A stretch of 64,000 nt of DNA from Zhihengliuella sp. GTDB taxonomy: Bacteria > Actinomycetota > Actinomycetes > Actinomycetales > Micrococcaceae. Positions 42,633-52,048 of this stretch are shown here, in pieces. Made by a program: the position numbers and the translations under genes. The stretch is from the NCBI RefSeq assembly GCF_031178195.1, contig NZ_JAPSJL010000008.1, positions 1-64,000 on the forward strand, read 5' to 3'. The notes under the pieces were generated by a model, which worked only from the letters and a program-made list of their open reading frames with translations, was not told the origin of the DNA and ran no database searches. Numbering within the stretch: the stretch's first letter is position 1; each line of letters opens with the position of its first letter.

Positions 42633-42843
42633 GAGCACCCGGCGGCCGACCGGCGGCAGCACTCGGTGGGCCCCCGCCGGCGGGATAGACTCCGCCGGGA
42701 TCGGACCGGACCGCACGGAGTCGCGGGATGAGGCGTGGAGCACGTTGTGACGTCCGGCTTCCGGGCGGTCTGGGCGCACGACCTGACACGTGTCAAAATG
42801 GTGCGCCTGCGCCCACCCCTGCCCATCTGAAGGAGCTGCAGCC

Positions 42844-44010
42844 GTGACCCACACCCCCGCGAGCCTGGCGGAGATCGAGCGTCTCATCCGGTTCGACACC
42901 ACCAGCCGGGACTCCAACCTCCCGCTCATCGAGCACGTCGTCGGCCGACTCCGGTCCGCCGGCGTGGAACCCACCCTGATCCACAACGCCGAGGGCACCA
43001 AGGCCAATCTCCTGGCTACGTTCCCGGCCGCCGACGGATCGACGCGTGGCGGGACCGTCGTCTCGGCGCACACCGACGTCGTCCCCGTCGACGGCCAGGA
43101 CTGGTCGAGCGACCCGTTCGCCCCCGAGACCCGCGACGGCCGCCTGTACGCGCGCGGCAGCGCCGACATGAAGTCCTTCCTGGGCGTCGCCGTGGCGAAG
43201 ATCGACGACATCGCCTCCCAGCCGCTCGCCGAGCCGATCCACTTCGCCTTCTCCTACGACGAGGAGGTCGGCTGCATCGGCGCGGTGTCCCTCGTGGACG
43301 CGATCGTCGAGGCCGGCCTCGAGCCCACCGGCTGCGTGGTCGGCGAGCCCACGAGCATGCGGATGATCCGCGGGCACAAGTCCGTCAACGTCCTGCAGGC
43401 GCACTTCCGGGGCGTCGCCGCCCACTCGTCGCTGCCCACCGAGGGCGTCAACGCGATCGCGCACGCCGCCGAGTTCGTCCGGTTCGTCCACGGCGTCGCC
43501 GCCGAGTTCGCCCAGGACGGCCCCTTCGACGACGGCTACCTCGTCCCCTACACCACCACCACGGCCAACCGGATCGACGGCGGCATCGCCGTGAACACCA
43601 TCCCCGCCGACTGCACGGTGACGTTCGAGTTCCGCTCGATCGCCGCCGTCGACCAGGAGGCCCTGATCGAGCGCTTCCGCGCCGAGGTCCAGCGCATCGG
43701 CGCGCTCATGCGCGAGCAGGACGGCTCCGCCGGCGCCGAGTTCACGATCGTCTCCACGGCCCCGGGGCTGGAGACGGCCGACGACGCCGCCATCGTCTCC
43801 CGGGTCGTCGAGTGGGGCGCCGACGCGAGCACCGGCAAGGTCACCTACGGGACCGAGGCCGGCCTCTTCTCCCGCGCGGGCATCCCCACCGTGGTCTGCG
43901 GCCCGGGCGACATCGCCCAGGCGCACGCCCCCGACGAATTCATCGAGCTGGACCAGATCGCCCGGTGCGAGTCCTTCTTCGACCGCCTCATCGCCGCGCA
44001 CCGCGCCTAA
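42844..44010 (+). CDS. argE: Acetylornithine deacetylase, M20 family
   Basis: This 388-aa M20 metallopeptidase-type deacetylase removes acetate from N-acetylornithine, or from a related N-acyl amino acid. Zinc-binding motifs are visible: SAHTDVVPVDGQDWSSDPF, YARGSADMKSF with the bridging aspartate, the catalytic pair in YDEEVGCIG, and a C-terminal GPGDIAQAHAPDEFIE carrying the last histidine. The lid domain contains AHSSLPTEGVNAI. I start at the GTG preceded by AAGGAG; the track start at 42790 lacks support. An MFS transporter follows 11 bases later, so the pair may serve catabolic uptake as well as biosynthesis. Confidence 0.88.
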   Translation: MTHTPASLAEIERLIRFDTTSRDSNLPLIEHVVGRLRSAGVEPTLIHNAEGTKANLLATFPAADGSTRGGTVVSAHTDVVPVDGQDWSSDPFAPETRDGRLYARGSADMKSFLGVAVAKIDDIASQPLAEPIHFAFSYDEEVGCIGAVSLVDAIVEAGLEPTGCVVGEPTSMRMIRGHKSVNVLQAHFRGVAAHSSLPTEGVNAIAHAAEFVRFVHGVAAEFAQDGPFDDGYLVPYTTTTANRIDGGIAVNTIPADCTVTFEFRSIAAVDQEALIERFRAEVQRIGALMREQDGSAGAEFTIVSTAPGLETADDAAIVSRVVEWGADASTGKVTYGTEAGLFSRAGIPTVVCGPGDIAQAHAPDEFIELDQIARCESFFDRLIAAHRA

Positions 44011-44021
44011 GGAACGGAACC

Positions 44022-45311
44022 ATGACCACCACCGCACCCCTGGAAGTTACGCCCGAGCGGCTCAAGACCGCCAAGAAGGCCGTCATCAGCAGCTCCATCG
44101 GCGCCGCCCTCGAATGGTTCGACTTCACGGTCTACGCCGCGTTCGCCGTCGTCATCGCCGCGAACTTCTTCCCCGCCGAGGGCGAGAACGCCCACGTCAT
44201 CGGACTGATGCAGACGTTCGCCGCGTTCGCGCTGTCCTACCTCATCCGCCCCCTCGGCGCGATGATCCTCGGCAGCTACGCGGACCGCAAGGGCCGCCGC
44301 AACGCCCTGACGCTGACCATGATGCTCATGATGGTCGCGACCCTGATCATGGCGCTGGCGCCCACGTACGACCAGGTGGGCGTGTGGGCCGCCGCCGCGA
44401 TCCTGCTCTCGCGACTGGTGCAGGGCTTCTCCGCCGGCGGCGAGTTCGGCACGGCCACGACGTTCCTGATCGAGTCGGCGCCGCACCGGAAGGCCTTCTA
44501 CGCCTCCTGGCAGATCGCCGCCCAGGGCGCCTCGCTGCTGCTCTCCTCCGCCTTCGGGTTCGCGCTGTACACGTGGATGTCCGAGGAGGACCTGTACGCG
44601 TGGGGCTGGCGCATCCCGTTCTTCTTCGGCCTGCTCGTGGGCCCCGTCGGCCTCTACATCCGCGCGCGGATGAGCGAGACCGAGGAGTTCGTGAACACGG
44701 TCAAGGAGAAGACCCCGCTGAAGACCGTGCTGACGCAGCACCTCGGCCGCACGCTGGCCGGCATCGGGGTCATCGGCGTCGCGACGATCTCCGTCTACAT
44801 GATCTTCTACATGCCGACGTTCGCGATCGAGCACCTCGACGTCCCGGCCACGGCCGGCTACCTCGGCGGTCTCGTCGCCGGCATCGTGATGCTGGTCGGC
44901 TCCCCGTTCGTCGGGGCGCTGGCCGACCGGGTCGGCGCCGGGCGCGTCATGACCGTGTCCGCCCTCGCCGCGCTCGTGCTCGCCTGGCCCCTGTTCGCGT
45001 TCCTGGTCGCGTTCCCGAGCGTGGCGACGCTGGTGGCCGTGATCGTGATCCTCGGCATCGTGATGACGTTCTACTTCGCCCCGCTGCCGGCGCTGCTCTC
45101 CGCGCTGTTCCCGGCGGCGATCCGCGGCTCGGGCCTGTCGGTGTCCTACAACATCGGCGTCACGCTCTTCGGCGGCATCGCGCCGCTGGTGCTGACGTGG
45201 CTGCTGGATGCCACCGGGGTCCTGGAGACGCCGGGCTACTACTACCTGATCATCGCGGTGGTCTCCCTGGTGGGCCTGCACTTCGTGCGGACCCGCTACC
45301 AGGACCGCTGA
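44022..45311 (+). CDS. MFS transporter, metabolite:proton symporter (MHS) type
   Basis: This 429-aa twelve-segment transporter has hallmarks of the MHS branch: GAALEWFDFTVYAAFA in the first helix region, LIRPLGAMILGSYADRKGRRNALT between helices 2 and 3, and RLVQGFSAGGEFGTATTFLIE in helix 4. Relatives import osmoprotectants, dicarboxylates or shikimate. It sits 11 bases after argE on the same strand, hinting at uptake of an acylated amino acid or ornithine-related substrate, but substrate cannot be read from sequence. A strong convergent terminator follows. Confidence 0.9.
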   Translation: MTTTAPLEVTPERLKTAKKAVISSSIGAALEWFDFTVYAAFAVVIAANFFPAEGENAHVIGLMQTFAAFALSYLIRPLGAMILGSYADRKGRRNALTLTMMLMMVATLIMALAPTYDQVGVWAAAAILLSRLVQGFSAGGEFGTATTFLIESAPHRKAFYASWQIAAQGASLLLSSAFGFALYTWMSEEDLYAWGWRIPFFFGLLVGPVGLYIRARMSETEEFVNTVKEKTPLKTVLTQHLGRTLAGIGVIGVATISVYMIFYMPTFAIEHLDVPATAGYLGGLVAGIVMLVGSPFVGALADRVGAGRVMTVSALAALVLAWPLFAFLVAFPSVATLVAVIVILGIVMTFYFAPLPALLSALFPAAIRGSGLSVSYNIGVTLFGGIAPLVLTWLLDATGVLETPGYYYLIIAVVSLVGLHFVRTRYQDR

Positions 45312-45353
45312 CGGGCCGAGACCCGGACGCGCGGAGCAGATCCCCCGACGACG

Positions 45354-45401
45354 GACGCAGGGCCGGTCGATCCCGATTCCGGGGTCGACCGGCCCTGCGT
45401 C
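45354..45401. terminator. Bidirectional terminator between the MFS and HAD genes
   Basis: GACGCAGGGCCGGTCGA pairs perfectly over 17 bp with TCGACCGGCCCTGCGTC around a 14-base loop. It lies midway between convergent stop codons. Confidence 0.75.
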
Positions 45402-45443
45402 TCGTCCGGGCCCTGCCCGCGGCGAGTCGCGGCGATCCTGCGC

Positions 45444-46259
45444 TCAGGCGGCGCGGACCGACTCGGTGAGGATGTCGCGCAGGATGTCGGCGAGTCCGTC
45501 CTCCTCGACCGGGGCCGTCACCTCGTCGGCGACGTCCTTGACCTCCTCGGGGGCCTGGCCCATCGCGACGCCGCGGGCGGCCCAGGCGAGCATCTCGATG
45601 TCGTTGCGGCCGTCGCCGGCGGCGACCGTGACGGACGGGTCGACATCCAGCATGATCCGCAGCTCCTCGAGCGCGGTGGCCTTGCTGACGCCCTGCGCGG
45701 CGATGTCCAGCCACGCGGTCCAGCCCACGGAGTAGGTCACGCCCGCCAGGCCGATGCTGCGGACGGCCTTGCCGAACTCCTCGGCGGTCGAGTCGGTGGA
45801 GAAGACCACCAGGCGCGTGGCGGTGGCCTCCATCATGTCCTCGAAGTCCACGCCGCGGGCCTCGACGCCGAAGCTGGCATCCTGGAACCGCTCCGTGGAG
45901 AGGAACTGGCCCTCGTCGTCCTCCAGGGCGAACTTCGCGGTCGGCAGCGAGTGGCGCAGTGCCTTCAGGGCCGGCGCGGGGTCGAAGGTCTTCCGGTCGA
46001 TGACCTCGTAGGCCTCCGGCAGCGAGGTGTCGATCCGCAGCGTCACGCCGCCGTTGGAGCAGACCGCGTAGCCCTCCTCGATGCCGAGCAGCTCCACGAT
46101 CGGGAGCGTGGCCCCGAGCGAGCGGCCGGTGGAGACCACCACGGTGTGCCCGGCCTCGACGACGGCGCGTGCGGCCTCGCGGACGGCCCCGCTCATGTGC
46201 CCCTCGTGGTCCACCAGGGTCCCGTCCACGTCGAGGCAGATCATCTTCTTGTCATTCAT
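45444..46259 (-). CDS. HAD-superfamily phosphatase (Cof type)
   Basis: This 271-aa HAD hydrolase has motif I CLDVDGTLVDHEG with the nucleophilic aspartate, motif II STGRSLGAT, lysine in GVSKATALEEL and motif IV AAGDGRNDIEM. The Cof-type C2 cap lies between motifs II and III. Such enzymes dephosphorylate sugar phosphates or cofactors. I start at MNDKKMICLDV (46259), which matches the family; longer in-frame starts at 46304 and 46346 have no Shine-Dalgarno support. It stands alone, convergent with the MFS gene. Confidence 0.88.
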   Translation of the reverse strand: MNDKKMICLDVDGTLVDHEGHMSGAVREAARAVVEAGHTVVVSTGRSLGATLPIVELLGIEEGYAVCSNGGVTLRIDTSLPEAYEVIDRKTFDPAPALKALRHSLPTAKFALEDDEGQFLSTERFQDASFGVEARGVDFEDMMEATATRLVVFSTDSTAEEFGKAVRSIGLAGVTYSVGWTAWLDIAAQGVSKATALEELRIMLDVDPSVTVAAGDGRNDIEMLAWAARGVAMGQAPEEVKDVADEVTAPVEEDGLADILRDILTESVRAA

Positions 46260-46441
46260 CTTCCGGTCTTCGGTGCCGGTAGCCAGTGTTTCGATCATCT
46301 CCATAGTGAAGCACTTTCGGACGCGGCGCGCGACGCGCCACGGCACACCACCACCCCGCGGCAGCGGTTCTTCACCGGGGTTTCACCGGCTGCTCGCCGC
46401 CCCGTCCACCGCCGGTCGCGCCGCGGACGGGGCGGGGCGGG

Positions 46442-47995
46442 TCAGCGCTCCTCGGCCGCCGTCGTCAGCGTCTCGCCGCGGAAGAACGCGGGCCGGCGGA
46501 CGTACTGGACCACCATGATGACGACCCCGATGCCCAGCACGGCCATGCCGAGCACGAAGACCAGGCCGAGGCCGAAGAGGTGCGAGCCGGAGCCGTAGGC
46601 GGGATCCATGCTGTCGATGATGGTGGTGAAGAACAGGATCATCAGGATGATCCCGCCGATGCCCGGGCAGAGCAGCTGGAACACGAAGTTCCGCACGGAG
46701 GCCGTGAACGTCCGGCGGAAGTACCAGACGCTCGCGAAGGCGGTGATGCCGTAGTACAGGCAGATCATCATGCCTAGGGCCGTGATGGTGTCCCAGAGGA
46801 CGTTCTCCGAGACGAAGCGCATCACGGCGTAGAAGGCCGACGCGACGACGGCGGAGACGATCGTCGCGTAGCCGGGCGTGAAGAACCGCGGGCTGATACG
46901 GGCGAACTTCGGCGAGATGGCCCCGTAGTGGCCCATGGCCAGCAGGGTGCGCGCCGGCGAGACGAACGTCGACTGGAGCGAGGCCGCCGAGCTGGAGAGC
47001 ACGGCCAGCGAGACCAGCCAGGCGAACGGGCCGAGCACCAGGTGCGAGAGGTGGAAGAAGACGTTCTCCTGGATCTCCTCGTTGCCCAGGCCGTACTCGC
47101 CCGTGCCGACGCCGGCGAAGGCGATGAGTGCCACCGAGAGCAGCAGGTACAGGCCCACGATGATGAGGACCGTCAGGGTGGCGGCCTTGCCCGGCGTGGA
47201 CGCGGAGCCCTTGGTCTCCTCGTTCATCGTCAAGGTCACGTCCCAGCCCCAGAAGATGAAGATGGAGAGGGACAGGCCGGCCGCCACGGCGGAGAAGGAG
47301 TCGACGGCGAACGGGTTGAACCACTCGAGGGCGATCGGCGTCGCGTCGAACGCGCTGCCGTCCGCGACGTGCCTGAGCGCGGCGACGGCGAAGACCACCA
47401 GCACGGCGATCTGGAAGCCGACCAGCAGATACTGCACCCGCTGGGTGGTCTGCATGTCGCGGTAGGAGATGGCCGTCGCCGCCGCCATGAACGCCAGACA
47501 GGTGGCGACGTTGATCAGGGGGTTGCTCGTCAGGTCGGCGATCCCCGCGTTGCCCGTGATCTGGGCCAGGAGCAGATAGAGGAAGTCGACGGCGACGCCG
47601 GCGAGGTTGGACAGGACCAGGATGGTCGCGGCGATGAGGCCCCAGCCTCCCAGCCAGCCGATCCACGGTCCGAAGGCCCGGGTGGCCCAGGTGAAGGAGG
47701 TGCCGCTGTCCGGCATGGAGCGGTTGAGCTCCCGGTAGCCGAAGGCGACGAGGAGCATCGGGATGAAGCCGACCAGGATGATGGCCGGGACCTGCAGCCC
47801 GACGGCGGACGCCGTCGGGCCGATCGCGGCCGTGAACGTGTAGGCCGGGGCGATGCAGGAGATGCCGATGACGATCGCGCCGATCAGCCCCACGGAGCCC
47901 GCGCTGAGGCCCTTCTTGCTCAGGCCGCCGGACTGCTCGGCCGGCTCGCCGCCGGGGGCGGGCGCCGCGGCCCGCTGCGCTTCGGTGCTGCTCAT
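46442..47995 (-). CDS. APC-family amino acid/amine permease
   Basis: This 517-aa APC-superfamily transporter has about twelve membrane segments. It opens with GLIGAIVIGISCIAPAYTFTAAIG (family helix 1), RELNRSMPDSGTSFTWATRAFGPWIGWLGGW, and a cytoplasmic MNEETKGSASTPGKAA loop. It is probably proton-coupled uptake of an amino acid or amine. The universal stress protein upstream overlaps it by four bases (ATGA) and the operon is divergent from a PucR regulator, so purine-, allantoin- or amine-responsive control is possible. Confidence 0.9.
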   Translation of the reverse strand: MSSTEAQRAAAPAPGGEPAEQSGGLSKKGLSAGSVGLIGAIVIGISCIAPAYTFTAAIGPTASAVGLQVPAIILVGFIPMLLVAFGYRELNRSMPDSGTSFTWATRAFGPWIGWLGGWGLIAATILVLSNLAGVAVDFLYLLLAQITGNAGIADLTSNPLINVATCLAFMAAATAISYRDMQTTQRVQYLLVGFQIAVLVVFAVAALRHVADGSAFDATPIALEWFNPFAVDSFSAVAAGLSLSIFIFWGWDVTLTMNEETKGSASTPGKAATLTVLIIVGLYLLLSVALIAFAGVGTGEYGLGNEEIQENVFFHLSHLVLGPFAWLVSLAVLSSSAASLQSTFVSPARTLLAMGHYGAISPKFARISPRFFTPGYATIVSAVVASAFYAVMRFVSENVLWDTITALGMMICLYYGITAFASVWYFRRTFTASVRNFVFQLLCPGIGGIILMILFFTTIIDSMDPAYGSGSHLFGLGLVFVLGMAVLGIGVVIMVVQYVRRPAFFRGETLTTAAEER

Positions 47996-48870
47996 GCTGT
48001 GGTTTCCTCGTCGTCGAAGGTCAGTTCGGTCTCCCGCGGCACGATCACCAGCGGGACGGGCAGGGCGCGCAGCATCTTGCCGGCGGTGCTGCCCAGGAAG
48101 ATGCGGCCGCGGGAGGCCAGGCGGGAGGAGCCGACGACGACGAGGTCGCCCGGCTGCCACTCGGCCCGGCGGACGGCGTCCTCGATGCCGCGGCCCGTCG
48201 CGACGGCGACGTCGGTCACCGCCACCTCGGGCGCGGCGGCCTCGAGGAAGCCGCGGACGCGCTCGGCGTGCTCGTTCGCCGTCGCGGCCGCCTCGGGGGC
48301 GGCGGGGTCCTTGGCGTCGAGCGGGACGAGCGAGAGGACCCGCAGGTCGGTGCCGGTCCGGGCGGCGGCCGCCGCGGCCGCGCGCATGACCTCCTCGGCG
48401 CCGGGGCGCAGGCCGACGGCGGCGGTCACGCGCGTCAGGGGCGCCTCGGCCGGCGTCCCGCCCCCAGCGCCCCCGGCCGTGGTCGGTGCCACGGCGACGG
48501 GGACCCGGGAGGCGTGCAGGAGCGAGTTGGCGACGCTCCCGGTGCGCTCGCGCCCGCCGACCACGATCAGCGTGGTGCCCAGTCGGCGGCTCGCCGACAG
48601 CAGCCCGCCGGCGGCCGAGTCCGCCTGCTCCACGTGGGTGCCCACGCGGACGTCGTCCGGCACCGTGCCCGCCGCCTCGGCGAGCCACGACTCTGCGGCG
48701 GTGCGCACGTGCTGCGTGTAGCCGGCGTCGCGCGGCACCAGGGCGCCCCGCTCCGACGTGAGGACCATGACCAGCTCGAGCGTCGCGTCGAGCGCGCGCG
48801 CCAGGCGGACGCCGAGGCGCACGGCGTCGCCTCCGCCCGCGGTATGGGTGTAGCCCACCAGAATCTTCAT
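47992..48870 (-). CDS. Tandem-domain universal stress protein
   Basis: The 292-aa protein consists of two UspA domains: residues 1-145 (MKILVGYTHTAGGGDAVRLG, with GGRERTGSVANSLLHASRVPV) and about 150-290 (TAAVGLRPGAEEVMRAAA, with GSSRLASRGRIFLGSTAGKML). The second ATP-binding loop G-x(9)-G is better conserved. It is co-translated with the APC permease downstream and may modulate transport, a pairing seen in several actinobacteria. MKILVGYTH at 48870 is the natural start; the track ORF begins in the intergenic region. Confidence 0.87.
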   Translation of the reverse strand: MKILVGYTHTAGGGDAVRLGVRLARALDATLELVMVLTSERGALVPRDAGYTQHVRTAAESWLAEAAGTVPDDVRVGTHVEQADSAAGGLLSASRRLGTTLIVVGGRERTGSVANSLLHASRVPVAVAPTTAGGAGGGTPAEAPLTRVTAAVGLRPGAEEVMRAAAAAAARTGTDLRVLSLVPLDAKDPAAPEAAATANEHAERVRGFLEAAAPEVAVTDVAVATGRGIEDAVRRAEWQPGDLVVVGSSRLASRGRIFLGSTAGKMLRALPVPLVIVPRETELTFDDEETTA

Positions 48871-49082
48871 GGGGATGCCTGTCCTCTTCCTCGTCGGCAC
48901 CGGGCCGGGCCGGTTTCCGGCCCGGGGGTCTGTGCGTGGCCCGCTGCCGGCGCCCTGTGATCGGGCGCACCACGCGGGGCACAGGGACGAGCGTAGAGTT
49001 GTGCGGAACACATCTGCGGTGCCAATGTGTCAAAATGAACGACTTTCTTTAGCCAAAACGGCATGACCCGGACGGAGCCGTC

Positions 49083-50687
49083 GTGACCGCGACCCTGCGC
49101 AGCCTCCTGGCGGATCCCGACCTGGGACTCCGCCCGCTGACCGCCCCGGAGGACGGCGGATGTCTCGACACGCCGCTGACCTGGGTCGCGGGAAGCGATC
49201 TGGCGGATCCGACCCCCTTCCTCGGCGTCGGCAACGCCGTCCTGACCACCGGCGCCCAGTTCGGCGGCACGTCGCCGGCGCGGTTCAAGGACTACGCGGC
49301 CCGGCTGCGGGACAGCGGGATCGTGGGACTGGGCTTCGGGACCGGCGTGCTGCGCCCGGACGTGCCGCCGGAGCTCGTGGCCGCGTGCCGCGCGGCCGGC
49401 CTGCCGCTGTTCGAGGTCCCCTACCGCATCCCGTTCCTGGCGGTGATCCGCCGCGTCGCGGACAGCGTCTCGGCGAACCGGCACGCCCGCGAGAGCTGGG
49501 CCCTCGGCGCGCAGCGCGCCATCTCCTTCGCGTCCCTCCGCGCCGACGGCGTGGACGCGAGCCTCGCCGAGCTCGCCCGGCAGCTGGACCGCTGGGTGGC
49601 CCTCCACGACGCGGACGGGCGCCGGACCCACCTGGTTGGGGCCGGCGCGGGGCGGGCGGAGGATCCGCTCGTGGCCGAGCCCCTCGCCGTCGAGGTCTCG
49701 CGCCTGCTGGGGCGCGGTCAGCGCTCCGGATCCACGGTGGTCTGCGACGGCGACGCCCTCGAGTTCCAAACCATCGGCCGTCGCGGCGAGCTCCGTGGCG
49801 TGCTGGTCATCGGCGCCGGGAGCGACGGCGGGGGACGCGACGACGAGGGGGACGACGGAGGAGCGAACGATGGCGGAGCGAACGACGGCGGAGCGAACGG
49901 GGCCCTCGACCAGGCGGCCCGTTCCGTAGTCGCCAGCGTCATCGCGCTCGTGGGGCTCGCCCTGGAGCAGAACCGGGCGCTGAACCGCTCGCGCGCCGCG
50001 CTGCGCACCGGCCTGATGACGGCCCTGCTGGCCGGTGATCTGGCCCTCGTGCGCGACATCGCCCAGCGGATGGGGTCGCCGCTGCCCGCGGAGCCGGTGC
50101 GGGTCCTCTTCTTCAGAGCGCCGGAGGCCGGTCCGGACCGTCTCGACGGCTGGCTGGAGGACGCGATCGCCTCCGCCCCCGGGCGCCTGTTCGGAGCCTC
50201 GCACCGGGACGGCGTCGTGCTCGTGGCCGACGAGGCGGAGGCGCGCCAGGCCCTGCGGGCCGCGCGTCGCAGCCCGGCTACCCACACGGGGATCTCCGAC
50301 GCCGTCGTCTACGCCGAGCTTCCGTCCGGGATCCGGCAGGCCGAGCAGGCCCGGGACCACGCGGAGCTGGTCGGCGCTCCCAGCGCGGCGATCTCCGACG
50401 TCGCCGAGAACGGCATGGCGGGGCTGCTCCCCGAGCTGCGGGCCCGGGAGGTCGCCCGGCGGCTGCTGGCCCCGCTGTCCCGCCACGACGACGGCTCCCA
50501 GCTGGTGGACGACCTGCGCACGTGGCTGGAGCACAACGGGCAGTGGGACCCGGCGGCCCGGGAGCTCGGCATCCACCGCCACACCCTCAAAGCGCGCATC
50601 GGCAGAGCCGAGCGCCTCCTGAGCCTGGACCTGTCCACCTTCGCCGGGCGGGCGGAGGTGTGGCTGGCGCTCCAGGCCGCCGGCTGA
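49083..50687 (+). CDS. PucR-family transcriptional regulator
   Basis: This 534-aa regulator has an N-terminal PucR sensory domain (DTPLTWVAGSDLADPTPFLGVGNAVLTTG), a GGDEF-like central region and a C-terminal PucR helix-turn-helix (DDLRTWLEHNGQWDPAARELGIHRHTLKARIGRAERLLSLDL). The GTG start has GGAG at suitable spacing. It is divergent from the USP-APC permease operon, whose expression it likely controls. A linker at residues about 260-275 is three GGAND repeats encoded by 15-bp tandem copies. The ligand is unknown; PucR relatives respond to purine catabolites, proline or polyamines. Confidence 0.9.
   Translation: MTATLRSLLADPDLGLRPLTAPEDGGCLDTPLTWVAGSDLADPTPFLGVGNAVLTTGAQFGGTSPARFKDYAARLRDSGIVGLGFGTGVLRPDVPPELVAACRAAGLPLFEVPYRIPFLAVIRRVADSVSANRHARESWALGAQRAISFASLRADGVDASLAELARQLDRWVALHDADGRRTHLVGAGAGRAEDPLVAEPLAVEVSRLLGRGQRSGSTVVCDGDALEFQTIGRRGELRGVLVIGAGSDGGGRDDEGDDGGANDGGANDGGANGALDQAARSVVASVIALVGLALEQNRALNRSRAALRTGLMTALLAGDLALVRDIAQRMGSPLPAEPVRVLFFRAPEAGPDRLDGWLEDAIASAPGRLFGASHRDGVVLVADEAEARQALRAARRSPATHTGISDAVVYAELPSGIRQAEQARDHAELVGAPSAAISDVAENGMAGLLPELRAREVARRLLAPLSRHDDGSQLVDDLRTWLEHNGQWDPAARELGIHRHTLKARIGRAERLLSLDLSTFAGRAEVWLALQAAG
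49860..49903 (+). repeat. 15-bp in-frame tandem repeats in the PucR linker
   Basis: Three copies of GGAGCGAACGAYGGC (the last truncated) encode GGANDGGANDGGANG between the sensory and C-terminal regions. They are nearly identical at DNA level and frame-preserving, so copy number could vary. Confidence 0.7.
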
Positions 50688-50706
50688 GCGCGGCGGCGGT
50701 GGAACC

Positions 50707-51993
50707 CTAGAGGACCGGCAGGACCTCGAGGCCGCCGAGGTACGGGCGGAGCGCCTCGGGGACCGTGACGGAGCCGTCGGCGTTCTGGTGCTGCTCGAGG
50801 ATCGCGACGATCCACCGGGTGGTGGCCAGCGTGCCGTTCAGCGTGGCCACGGCGCGGGTCCGGCCCGGCTTGCCGTCGGCGTCGATCTGGCGCTCGCGGA
50901 TGTTCAGCCGCCGCGCCTGGAACGTGGTGCAGTTCGAGGTGGACGTCAGCTCGCGGTACTTGCCCTGCGTGGGCACCCAGGCCTCGCAGTCGAACTTGCG
51001 GGCGGCGCTCATGCCGAGGTCGCCGGCGGCGGTGTCGATCACGCGGTACGGCAGCTCGACCTTCGCGAGCATCTGCTCCTCCCAGGCGAGCAGGCGGGCG
51101 TGCTCGGCCTCCGCGTTCTCGACGGAGGTGTAGATGAACATCTCCAGCTTGTTGAACTGGTGGACGCGGATGATGCCGCGGGTGTCCTTGCCGGCCGACC
51201 CGGCCTCGCGCCGGTAGCAGGAGGACCAGCCGGCGTAGCGCAGGGGCCCGGCGGAGAGGTCCATGATCTCGTCGGCGTGGTAGCCGGCGAGGGCGACCTC
51301 GGACGTGCCGGTCAGGTACAGGTCGTCGCGCTCGAGGCGGTAGATCTCGTCGTCGTGCGCGACGTCGAACCCGGTGCCCTGCATGGTCTCGGGCCGGACC
51401 AGCGTGGGCGTGATCATGGGCGTGAACCCGTTCTCCAACGCCAGATCGAGCGCCATGTTCATCAGCGCGATCTCGAGCCGGGCGCCGACGCCCTTGAGGA
51501 AGTAGAACCGCGAGCCGGAGACCTTGGCGCCGCGCTCCATGTCGATCGCGCCGATGAGCTCGCCGATCTCCAGGTGGTCGCGCGGCTCGAAGCCGTCCGC
51601 GGAGAAGTCGCGCGGCTCGCCGACGTGCTTGAGTACGGTGAAATCGTCCTCGCCGCCGGCCGGGACACCGTCGGCGATGAGGTTCGGGAAGGACCGCTGG
51701 AGCCCCGTCAGCTCCTCCTGGGCCGCATCGGCCGCGGCCTCGGCGGCCTTGACCCGCGAGGCGAGGTCCTTGACCTCGGCCAGGAGGGCCTGCTTCTCCT
51801 CGCCCTTGGCCTGCGCGACCCGCTTGCCGAAGGCCTTCTGCTCGGCCCGCAGCGACTCGAACTCCGCGATCGACTCCCGCCGGGAGGCGTCCGCCGCGAT
51901 GATGCGGTCCACGAGCGACTCGTCCGCGCCGCGACTGCGCTGCGACGCGCGGAAGGCGTCCGGATTCTCTACCAGTTCTCTGACGTCGATCAC
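50707..51993 (-). CDS. serS: Serine--tRNA ligase
   Basis: This class II aminoacyl-tRNA synthetase charges tRNA-Ser (and initiates selenocysteine charging where present). The 428-aa protein has an N-terminal coiled-coil arm ([45 protein letters not shown]), then the catalytic domain with [15 protein letters not shown], motif 2 [21 protein letters not shown] and motif 3 [15 protein letters not shown]. Length is normal. It is convergent with the PucR gene, leaving only a 19-base gap, and divergent from the lipid-kinase-like gene. Confidence 0.97.
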   Translation of the reverse strand: MIDVRELVENPDAFRASQRSRGADESLVDRIIAADASRRESIAEFESLRAEQKAFGKRVAQAKGEEKQALLAEVKDLASRVKAAEAAADAAQEELTGLQRSFPNLIADGVPAGGEDDFTVLKHVGEPRDFSADGFEPRDHLEIGELIGAIDMERGAKVSGSRFYFLKGVGARLEIALMNMALDLALENGFTPMITPTLVRPETMQGTGFDVAHDDEIYRLERDDLYLTGTSEVALAGYHADEIMDLSAGPLRYAGWSSCYRREAGSAGKDTRGIIRVHQFNKLEMFIYTSVENAEAEHARLLAWEEQMLAKVELPYRVIDTAAGDLGMSAARKFDCEAWVPTQGKYRELTSTSNCTTFQARRLNIRERQIDADGKPGRTRAVATLNGTLATTRWIVAILEQHQNADGSVTVPEALRPYLGGLEVLPVL

Positions 51994-52048
51994 GCGTACA
52001 GCCTAGCGAATCGCCGCGCCGCCGGGTCGCCGCCTATAGGCTGAGCCC

